DNA from: Symbiobacteriaceae bacterium
GTDB lineage: Bacteria > Bacillota_E > Symbiobacteriia > Symbiobacteriales > Symbiobacteriaceae
Reading direction: 5' to 3'
Assembly (NCBI GenBank): GCA_027356675.1
Contig: DAHVXO010000240.1
Span: 1 to 8,039 of the forward strand
Length of the DNA: 8,039 nt
The translations under genes and the position numbers were made by a program. Shown piece by piece: positions 1 to 5,871 of the stretch; the stretch's first letter is position 1; the number at the start of each line of letters is the position of its first letter. Under the pieces are notes generated by a model. It saw nothing but the letters and a program-made list of their open reading frames with translations, was not told the origin of the DNA and ran no database searches.

Positions 1-636
1 ACGCTGGCCCTGCGCCACAGGGTGGATAGCGAGACCATGAAGAAGATCGCGGCTTACCTCGCGGGGCTGAACCCGAAGCCCGAGGTCGCCGCTGGTCAAC
101 CTGTGGCGCGTCCACGCTTTCCCAATATCAGTTTCGGTGCGGCGGCCGTTCAGCCGTTGCCTGATGGCGCTGCGATTGGGGTCCCGTTGGGTGGATCACC
201 GCCAGCTTCCGCTCCGAGGACGGTCACGCCTGTCCAGGGTACACCCATGGCGCGGGCCTCTGAGCCCGAAGGCTGGGCAGCACGAATGCTGAAGCGGCTG
301 CAGCGGAATCTCGGGCTTGGCTCCATCCCCACGGTCGGGGGCCAGGGGGTTCAAGGGCGCCGGACCGCACCACAACCCGGCCTCACTCCGCCCAGAATCG
401 GCCGGCTCTACCAGGAATCTGGCAGACTCGGAAACTGGGAAGGCAACGGCATAGGCGCCGGATCGGGCGGCGGCGGGGGCGCGTCATGGCCAGCGCAGGC
501 GGCTTCAAGGACGCCGGCCCGCTCGGTGGACCCGCTGCAGTTCCCCCCCGTCGCCCCACCCTCTCCCGCCAGGCCGCTCTCGGCGTTGAAGGCTCACGAG
601 CTCATCCGGACCGAAGAGGAGTTGGATGGCCTTTGA
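1..636 (+). CDS. C-terminal end of a probable ChlI/MoxR-like AAA+ ATPase (5' partial)
   Basis: The reading frame is open from base 1 and ends with TGA at 634-636, giving 211 visible residues. The gene starts outside the window. The first residues read TLALRHRV, which resembles the end of the helical lid domain of magnesium-chelatase ChlI/BchI-type ATPases (typically LAL-HR-). No Walker or sensor motif is visible, so this assignment rests on that short match and on the VWA gene next door. The rest, about 190 residues, is a low-complexity tail rich in Pro, Gly and Ala, including a GSGGGGGAS stretch, and looks disordered. It ends in a short charged segment (LIRTEEELDGL). A GTG at 22 could be taken as a start, but the frame continues upstream, so an internal position is more likely. 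The stop overlaps the next gene's ATG, which suggests coupled translation and a shared complex. A different protein with a similar helix is possible. Confidence 0.55.
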   Translation, partial: TLALRHRVDSETMKKIAAYLAGLNPKPEVAAGQPVARPRFPNISFGAAAVQPLPDGAAIGVPLGGSPPASAPRTVTPVQGTPMARASEPEGWAARMLKRLQRNLGLGSIPTVGGQGVQGRRTAPQPGLTPPRIGRLYQESGRLGNWEGNGIGAGSGGGGGASWPAQAASRTPARSVDPLQFPPVAPPSPARPLSALKAHELIRTEEELDGL

Positions 637-638
637 TG
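615..638 (+). promoter_or_regulatory. Ribosome binding site and TGATG stop/start overlap of the VWA gene
   Basis: The purine run AGAGGAG lies at 615-621, 14 bases before the ATG at 636. That spacing is long. The ATG shares its A with the TGA stop of the upstream gene. With this overlap, terminating ribosomes can restart directly, so the long spacing matters less. This geometry decides the start: the same frame stays open back to an ATG at 486, but starting there would overlap the upstream coding region by 150 bases. Confidence 0.6.
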
Positions 639-2597
639 GGTCTGGGGCCTGCGCTGGGCCACATCGCCTGGCATGAGAAACTGCGCCGGGCCCTCGCCCA
701 GCGCCACGGGGTCCGCATGGGTGAGTCGACCGTGGTGAGCCGGAACGTTCATATGAGCGATCCCCGAAATCCTCAGGTGGTCACCGTCCTGACGGGGTCC
801 GATGCGGGCGAGGTGTTCTATGGGCGGGCGCGGCATGGCGAGGTCATCCACGTCGATATCTTTCACGCGCTGGCGGAGGTGGACCACCGGCGGGTGGCCG
901 TGGCCTTGCGCTGGGCGCTGGCCGGGGTGGCAGCGCCGCTGGGGGCTGAGCGGGCCGGGACGCTGCTGGACTACTTTGATCTCATGACCACCACGGGTGG
1001 GGGGCGGGTGACCGGCGATCTCTCCTTTGGCAAGAAGCCATCTCTGCAAGCGGCGCACCGAAACCACGTCCATCTGGCCGGGCGATTGGGAGACGACCAG
1101 TTGCACCTGCTGGTGGTGTTGATCGGCACCGTGGAGGACGAACTGCGGGCTCAGGGCGTGGAAATCCGCCGGGTGGACCGGATCTGCCACAGCCGGGACT
1201 CCGGTTCCGGTGCGCCGCTGGATCTATCCCACTACACGGACTACAACGACAGCTGGGTACGAGGCAGCCGCTCAGGCGGGCGGACCGGTGAGTCCGTGGC
1301 CGGCGGCGGGGGCCAGCCGTGTGAGGGCGGGACGCTTCGGCATTCCCGGTCCGGGGGGGCTGCCCCGTGGGGGGCGGGGCAGCCGACCGCGGCGGGTGGG
1401 ACGACCGGGGGCACGGGAGTCGCGCGTCCAGGGGCCTCCGGTGCGGGAGGGGGGGCGGGCGAAGCCCAATCCGGGGGCGATCCGGCGTCAGGATGGGAGA
1501 GCCTGGAGCAGGAGCGGCGGCTGCAGGCGGCGCTAGACCTATCCCGCCGCCTGGGCTCCCCGGACGAGGTCAGCCGGGTGCTCGACCAGCTTCAGGCCGA
1601 GCAGGGGTGGGCATCGCTGTACGGACCGGGCAACTCTCAGGCGCCCTTTGTCATCCGCCAACTCGAGGACGAGGGGCTCGTCCGCCGAGATATTCGGGGC
1701 CTGCACCTTACGCGGGAGGGCCTGGACCTGGCGGCCTACCTGAAGGGTCACCTGCGGGACGTCAAACTGCGGTTTCGCAAATTGATCCGGCGGCTGTCCG
1801 CCGGCAGCTGCCGGCGGGGTGGGCAGGCGGCACCAACGTTGGCGCCACCTTCAGCTGACGTGCGGTCCGGTCCGGTCCGGGGGGCTGCACCTGCCGAGAA
1901 GGGAGCTTGGCTGGGCGATGTGGCCATACCGGAGACGGTGCGTGCGGCGCTGAGGCGTACCCACTTGGAGCAGGTTGAGACAGGAAGGCCGGCGGCCCGC
2001 CTGCGACTGTTGCGCGGAGATGTGCACGTCCACCTGCGTTCGGGCCAGCAGCCGCTGAATATCTGCCTGCTGATTGATGCCAGCGCCTCCATGGCCGGAC
2101 GGCGCATCCTGGCGGCCAAGCATCTAGCCCGTCACCTGCTGGTCTCGACGCGCGACCATATCTCCGTTATCGCCTTTCAGGAGCGGGATGTGCGCGTGTA
2201 TGTACCGTTCACCAGGGATTGGGGTCAGGTTGAGGAAGGGCTGTCACGCATCCAACCGCTAGGGTTGACGCCTCTGGCTCATGGGCTCACACAATCGCTG
2301 GAGTTGATTCGGGAGTCGCGGGTCCGCCGTCCGCTGCTATTGCTGATCACGGATGGCATCCCCACCGTACCGAAATGGACGATTGATCCCCTGGCCGACG
2401 CGTTGGAGGCAGCACGCCAGGTGGGGATCGGGCGGGTTCCATTCGGGTGTATCGGGCTGCAGCCGAGCCGGCGATACCTGGAGGACCTGGCAAAGGCGGC
2501 TGGGGGCACCCTGCATGTGGTCGAAGAATTGGACGAGGATGCGCTGGTGACCATCGCACATCAGGAGCGGCTCCGGATCTCGCAGCGGGCGAAATGA
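636..2597 (+). CDS. VWA domain protein, magnesium-chelatase ChlD-like, with unidentified N-terminal domain
   Basis: The protein has 653 residues from the ATG at 636. Residues 1-210 form a folded-looking domain rich in His and aromatics (for example YFDLMTTTGGG and HRNHVHLAG) that I do not recognise. Residues 211-288 are a Gly-rich linker. Residues 289-389 look helical, and QLEDEGLVRR...LHLTREGL resembles a winged-helix wing. A second linker follows. The VWA domain spans about 440-645, with a complete MIDAS: D481-x-S483-x-S485 (LIDASASM), T545 and D573 (LITDG). MIDAS sites bind Mg2+ and dock a partner. The downstream pattern resembles the ChlD C-terminus. No signal peptide or membrane segment is seen, so it is likely cytoplasmic. 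In known AAA+/VWA pairs the VWA protein links the ATPase to its substrate. The overlap with the upstream ATPase-like gene fits such a pair, but the substrate is unknown. Heme- or chlorophyll-type chelatase activity is not supported by any neighbour. The linker DNA carries long G runs. Confidence 0.85.
   Translation: MGLGPALGHIAWHEKLRRALAQRHGVRMGESTVVSRNVHMSDPRNPQVVTVLTGSDAGEVFYGRARHGEVIHVDIFHALAEVDHRRVAVALRWALAGVAAPLGAERAGTLLDYFDLMTTTGGGRVTGDLSFGKKPSLQAAHRNHVHLAGRLGDDQLHLLVVLIGTVEDELRAQGVEIRRVDRICHSRDSGSGAPLDLSHYTDYNDSWVRGSRSGGRTGESVAGGGGQPCEGGTLRHSRSGGAAPWGAGQPTAAGGTTGGTGVARPGASGAGGGAGEAQSGGDPASGWESLEQERRLQAALDLSRRLGSPDEVSRVLDQLQAEQGWASLYGPGNSQAPFVIRQLEDEGLVRRDIRGLHLTREGLDLAAYLKGHLRDVKLRFRKLIRRLSAGSCRRGGQAAPTLAPPSADVRSGPVRGAAPAEKGAWLGDVAIPETVRAALRRTHLEQVETGRPAARLRLLRGDVHVHLRSGQQPLNICLLIDASASMAGRRILAAKHLARHLLVSTRDHISVIAFQERDVRVYVPFTRDWGQVEEGLSRIQPLGLTPLAHGLTQSLELIRESRVRRPLLLLITDGIPTVPKWTIDPLADALEAARQVGIGRVPFGCIGLQPSRRYLEDLAKAAGGTLHVVEELDEDALVTIAHQERLRISQRAK
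1394..1417 (+). other. Putative G-quadruplex motif in the VWA gene linker
   Basis: Four G tracts on the coding strand (1394-1396, 1398-1400, 1407-1411, 1415-1417) are separated by loops of 1, 6 and 3 bases, which fits the canonical G3+N1-7 rule. It could form in the mRNA or the non-template strand. It may only reflect Gly codons in GC-rich DNA. Confidence 0.5.
1445..1459 (+). other. Putative compact G-quadruplex motif (single-base loops)
   Basis: GGGAGGGGGGGCGGG can be split into four G3 tracts with loops A, G and C, the class of motif known to fold most stably. It sits within the Gly/Ala linker codons of the VWA gene, 28 bases after the preceding quadruplex motif. It includes a G7 run at 1449-1455, a possible slippage site. 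Confidence 0.55.
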
Positions 2598-2649
2598 AGG
2601 AAGGCTCTCAGAGAGGGATTCCCACCCGGCGGAGCGAAGTATAGAAACG

Positions 2650-2655
2650 TATAAT
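2650..2655 (+). promoter_or_regulatory. Perfect -10 box (TATAAT) upstream of recJ
   Basis: An exact TATAAT lies in a short AT-rich island (2641-2657) between the VWA gene and recJ, in otherwise GC-rich DNA. Transcription would start near 2662, just before the leader hairpin. No good -35 box is found 16-18 bases upstream (CGGCGG at the 17-base position), and there is no TG extension. The promoter may therefore need an activator, be weak, or use a different -35. Read-through from the VWA gene is also possible, because no terminator separates them. Confidence 0.5.
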
Positions 2656-2664
2656 TCCTGCGGA

Positions 2665-2701
2665 TTTGCCCCCCGCCCGGCCACACCGAGCGGGGGGCAG
2701 A
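2665..2701 (+). promoter_or_regulatory. GC-rich leader hairpin covering the recJ ribosome binding site
   Basis: GCCCCCCGC (2668-2676) and GCGGGGGGC (2690-2698) are perfect inverted repeats with a 13-base loop. The stem can extend by three weaker pairs to 2665/2701. The 3' arm holds the G6 run at 2692-2697, the only Shine-Dalgarno-like site at a good distance (6 bases) from the GTG at 2704. Folding would hide it and lower translation from that start. There is no T tract on either side, so it is not an intrinsic terminator. It could also protect the mRNA 5' end, since the likely transcription start is only about six bases upstream. Confidence 0.6.
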
Positions 2702-2703
2702 AC

Positions 2704-5280
2704 GTGTACATGGAGTGTGACGCGGTGGCCAGAGTCTACCGGGCCATGCGGTGGCGCCCTCTGCCGCCTGACCCCGCTGCGTGCTTGCTGCTCTCCCGGG
2801 CCACCGGGCTGTCGCCTGTCGTGGCCCAGGTGCTGTATAACCGAGGCCTTACGACCCCGGCGGCCGCCGAGGCGTTCTTGAGCGCGGGCCGGGGACAGAT
2901 CTTGGACCCTTTCCTGCTGAAGGACATGGACCGGGCGGTTGCTCTGCTGAAGGAACGGATCGCCGCTGGCCGTCCCATCATGGTCTATGGCGATTACGAT
3001 GTCGATGGCGTGACGGGCACCGCGATTCTTGTCCTGGCGCTTCGGGCCCTGGGAGCGCAAGTGGACTACTACATCCCCGATCGCTTTAACGAAGGCTACG
3101 GCCTCAACGTGGAGGCGCTCGCGGAGGTGCAGCGGCGCGGCCACGATTTCGTCCTCTCTGTGGACACTGGGGTCTCAGCCGTGGCTGAGGCGGCGGCGGC
3201 CCGGCAGCTCGGCGTGACGCTGATCATCTCCGATCACCATGAGCCGGGGCCGGAACTGCCCGACGTACCTGCGCTGGTCAACCCGAAACGCCGAGATTGC
3301 ACATACCCGTTCAAGGGCTTATCGGGCGTTGGCGTTGCGTTCAAGTTGGCCCTTGCGCTGCAGGCCCCCAACGCCTGGGACCTGTTGGACATCGTGACGC
3401 TGGGCACTATTGCGGACATGGTGCCGCTGGTGGGGGAGAACCGGGCCATCGTACGGGAAGGGCTGAACGCCCTGAGCAATACCCGGCGAGTGGGCCTGCG
3501 GGCCCTCATCGAAGTAGCGGGTCTCAAGGAGACGGTTACTGCTACACATATCGGGTATTCACTCGGGCCACGCATCAACGCTCTGGGCCGTATGGGCAGC
3601 GCCATGCAGGGCGTCGAACTGCTGCTGACCGCTGACCCCGCCCGTGGCGTCCAACTCGCTCGCCACCTCGACGACCAGAACCACTCCCGCCAGGAGGTGG
3701 AGGCGGCGATGCTGCGGGAGGCCTTCCGCCAGGTTGAGGAGTTGGCTCCCCAGGACCGGGAGTTCGTGCTCGTCTTGGCCGGCGAGGGCTGGCATCACGG
3801 CGTGGTGGGCATTTGCGCGACGCGGGTGTTGGAGGCATACAACCGGCCGGCCATCCTCCTGTCGATCGACGGCGAGACCGTGCGCGGCTCGGCCCGCTCA
3901 ATCCCCGCCTTCCACATGCATCGGGCACTGTCACAGGTCTCGGACCTGTTTGTCAAGTTCGGCGGCCACGCTGCAGCCGCGGGCATGACGCTCAAACGCC
4001 GGGAGGATATTCCGGTGCTGCGTCAGCGGCTTAACCTGATTGCCAAGGAGTGGCTTCGCCCGGAGGACCTGGTGCCGGAGCTATCGATTGATGCTTACGT
4101 AGGCCTCGAGGAAGTCAGCGGCGGTTTGCTGGCTGACCTGAAACAGCTGGAACCCAACGGCATTGGCAATCCCGCACCGGTCCTGGCCGTGCGTAGCACT
4201 ACTGTCACGGAGGCGCGCACGATGGGGAAGGAGCAGCAACACATCCGTCTGCTGCTCAAGTCCGAGAGCGTGCCGTTGCCGTTGGAGGCCGTCGGCTGGA
4301 ACATGGCTGCGGCCCGGCCGCCAGTCGCGGCCTGCGTGGATGCCGCCTTTGTGCCGGAGATGGACAACTTCCAGGGGCGGAGCCGGCTGCGCCTGACCCT
4401 GCGGGATCTACAGGTGAATCGGGGTGGCGTCCCACCCGATGTGGCGGCGCCACCGTCACTCACCGTGGCGGACTGCCTGCAGTGGGATCCCCTCGCTGGG
4501 CTTGGCCGGCGGCAGGTCGCGACACGTCCCAGGGCGGTGGTGGACGCCCGCGATGAACGCCTGTCCGAGGCGCTGCAAGCCCTCGTCGCCCCCCAGCCCG
4601 AAGTGGCGGCCACCGCCGAACCCGATGACACACAGGCCACCCCACCCACTCGCGCACTTTACGTCGAGGCCCTCGCCAGCCTGCCCGGCCGGCGCACCCT
4701 CGTGTTCACCGCCAGCCCTTGGGCCGCAGCCGCACTCGCAGCCAACCTGGCCAAAACACGCCCGGACCTGCGGAGCCAGGTCGCACTCTGGCATCCGGGA
4801 GGGACTGAGCCGCCCCACGGCGGCATCGTCTTCACAACCTACGGCGCCGAATCCGCCGGGTCGTACACCGACACGGTTCTTTACCACCCGCCATACCATA
4901 AAGGTCAGGTACCGGATTCCCGGACTCACCTGCTCTGGTCCAAACACGACTGGCAACTCGCGGAGGCCGCACTGGGCTGGCCGTATCCCGACCGGGAGGT
5001 CCTGGTTCATCTCTACAAGTTGCTGAAGCTGGGTCAGACAGACGCGATCCAACTGGCCCGGTCGCTCAAAGAGATACCTGGCCCCTGGAACTACCTGCGC
5101 TTCGAGTCGGCACTGGCGGTATTCCGCGAGATCGGACTCGTTGACAGCGACGGACGGCTGCCCTTGCGCAACGGTGCCGCCAAGTTCGACCTGGAAGCCA
5201 GCGAACGCTTTCGGACCGGGGCCGCCGGGCGTACGGCCCTGGCTGAATCGCAAGCCGGTGATTGGCCTGCGTTCCGTTAG
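2704..5280 (+). CDS. recJ: Single-stranded-DNA-specific 5'-3' exonuclease RecJ
   Basis: RecJ degrades single-stranded DNA 5' to 3' in recombination repair and mismatch repair. The 858-residue protein has the DHH phosphoesterase motifs: D97YDVDG102, D154 in SVDTG, D177-H178-H179, and D238 in IADMVP. These ligate the two catalytic metals. The DHHA1 domain follows, with WHHGVVG and G420-G421-H422...AAG. The OB fold runs from about 460 to 569. Residues 570-858 match the long C-terminal extension typical of Firmicutes RecJ (ssDNA-exonuclease C-terminal family), including HLYKLLKL near 770. The total is somewhat longer than B. subtilis RecJ (786 residues). The start is uncertain. GTG 2704 has a G6 site 6 bases away but inside a hairpin. 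ATG 2710, GTG 2725 (GGAG at 2712-2715) and ATG 2746 are in frame, and family similarity only begins near RWRPLPPDP. The gene sits directly before apt and rel, as in B. subtilis. Confidence 0.96.
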   Translation: MYMECDAVARVYRAMRWRPLPPDPAACLLLSRATGLSPVVAQVLYNRGLTTPAAAEAFLSAGRGQILDPFLLKDMDRAVALLKERIAAGRPIMVYGDYDVDGVTGTAILVLALRALGAQVDYYIPDRFNEGYGLNVEALAEVQRRGHDFVLSVDTGVSAVAEAAAARQLGVTLIISDHHEPGPELPDVPALVNPKRRDCTYPFKGLSGVGVAFKLALALQAPNAWDLLDIVTLGTIADMVPLVGENRAIVREGLNALSNTRRVGLRALIEVAGLKETVTATHIGYSLGPRINALGRMGSAMQGVELLLTADPARGVQLARHLDDQNHSRQEVEAAMLREAFRQVEELAPQDREFVLVLAGEGWHHGVVGICATRVLEAYNRPAILLSIDGETVRGSARSIPAFHMHRALSQVSDLFVKFGGHAAAAGMTLKRREDIPVLRQRLNLIAKEWLRPEDLVPELSIDAYVGLEEVSGGLLADLKQLEPNGIGNPAPVLAVRSTTVTEARTMGKEQQHIRLLLKSESVPLPLEAVGWNMAAARPPVAACVDAAFVPEMDNFQGRSRLRLTLRDLQVNRGGVPPDVAAPPSLTVADCLQWDPLAGLGRRQVATRPRAVVDARDERLSEALQALVAPQPEVAATAEPDDTQATPPTRALYVEALASLPGRRTLVFTASPWAAAALAANLAKTRPDLRSQVALWHPGGTEPPHGGIVFTTYGAESAGSYTDTVLYHPPYHKGQVPDSRTHLLWSKHDWQLAEAALGWPYPDREVLVHLYKLLKLGQTDAIQLARSLKEIPGPWNYLRFESALAVFREIGLVDSDGRLPLRNGAAKFDLEASERFRTGAAGRTALAESQAGDWPAFR

Positions 5281-5290
5281 GCAATATAAT
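5262..5290 (+). promoter_or_regulatory. Sigma-A-type promoter for apt (and probably rel)
   Basis: TTGGCC (5262-5267, four of six matches to TTGACA) is followed after exactly 17 bases by a perfect TATAAT (5285-5290). The -35 lies inside the last codons of recJ and the -10 just after its TAG. Transcription would start near 5296-5298, right at the apt Shine-Dalgarno, giving a leader of only about 16-18 bases. This would let apt and rel be expressed independently of recJ. Confidence 0.65.
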
Positions 5291-5297
5291 GGGGTGT

Positions 5298-5304
5298 AAG
5301 GGGG
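5298..5304 (+). promoter_or_regulatory. Ribosome binding site of apt
   Basis: AAGGGGG ends 9 bases before the ATG at 5314. It fixes this ATG as the apt start, since no other in-frame start lies between the recJ stop and it. It lies at or next to the predicted transcription start. Confidence 0.65.
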
Positions 5305-5313
5305 CTACCATTC

Positions 5314-5826
5314 ATGAACTTTAAGTCGAAGATACGCACCATCCCGGACTTCCCCAAACCTGGTATCTCTTTTAAGGACATCACAACGCTTCTCAAGGAT
5401 CGGGAAGCGTTTCACGATGCCATTGAGGCCATCGCCACCCATTTCGAGCCCAAGCATGTGGACATCGTAACGGGGCCGGAGGCCCGGGGTTACATCTTCG
5501 CATCTGCACTGGCTTACCGGCTGGGTGCCGGATTCGTGCCCATCCGCAAGCCCGGCAAGCTGCCATATAAGACCAAGCGCATCGCCTACGCCCTTGAGTA
5601 CGGCGAGGATGCGCTCGAAGTCCACGCAGATGCCTTCCAGCCCGGTCAGAAGATCCTGGTGGTCGATGACCTGCTCGCCACCGGCGGCACCATCCGGGCG
5701 ACCATCGATCTGGTGGAGTCCTTCGGGTGCAAGGTGGATGGCGTCGGTTTTCTGATTGAACTTGGGTTCTTGAACGGTCGCAACCGCCTGCAAGGGCACG
5801 AGGTGTTCTCACTGATTCAGTATTAG
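5314..5826 (+). CDS. apt: Adenine phosphoribosyltransferase
   Basis: Apt converts adenine and PRPP to AMP and pyrophosphate in cytoplasmic purine salvage. The 170-residue protein has the usual bacterial length. The N-terminus ([19 protein letters not shown]) is a family signature. The PRPP-binding loop is clear: V-D118-D119-L-L-A-T-G-G-T126, preceded by [12 protein letters not shown] is the conserved segment near the active site, and [11 protein letters not shown] is the usual flexible-loop region. It starts 33 bases after recJ, behind its own promoter-like sequence, and ends 45 bases before rel, so apt and rel are likely cotranscribed. Nothing is truncated or unusual. Confidence 0.97.
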   Translation: MNFKSKIRTIPDFPKPGISFKDITTLLKDREAFHDAIEAIATHFEPKHVDIVTGPEARGYIFASALAYRLGAGFVPIRKPGKLPYKTKRIAYALEYGEDALEVHADAFQPGQKILVVDDLLATGGTIRATIDLVESFGCKVDGVGFLIELGFLNGRNRLQGHEVFSLIQY

Positions 5827-5857
5827 ACGACCCGAGCCCGCATACACCACCGCCGGG

Positions 5858-5867
5858 AAGGGGGGAG
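5858..5867 (+). promoter_or_regulatory. Strong ribosome binding site of rel
   Basis: AAGGGGGGAG at 5858-5867 ends 4 bases before the GTG at 5872, with the G6 core 6 bases away. No ATG lies in frame before well inside the HD domain, so this site decides the GTG start. Confidence 0.75.
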
Positions 5868-5871
5868 CTCC

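Noticed and set aside
486..635. N-terminal extension of the VWA gene from ATG 486
   Set aside because: It would overlap the upstream gene by 150 bases and encode a low-complexity Pro/Arg stretch. The TGATG overlap at 634-638 is a better start.
995..1008. G-rich stretch GGGTGGGGGGCGGG as a G-quadruplex
   Set aside because: The G6 run cannot be split into two G3 tracts with a loop, so only three tracts are available. It falls short of the canonical motif.
1210..1858. Alternative + strand frames of 108 and 163 codons within the VWA gene
   Set aside because: They are Arg/Gly/Pro-rich shadow frames through the GC-rich linker. The VWA frame is continuous and explains the region.
2605..2615. CTCTCAGAGAG palindrome after the VWA stop
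   Set aside because: The loop would be one base, the stem is short and no T tract follows, so neither a terminator nor a convincing operator can be supported.
2668..2698. Hairpin as an intrinsic terminator after the VWA gene
   Set aside because: No T tract follows on either strand, and the 3' arm is the likely recJ ribosome binding site.
4456..5253. 265-codon open frame on the - strand opposite the end of recJ
   Set aside because: It is the mirror of conserved RecJ C-terminal coding sequence and has no recognisable domain.
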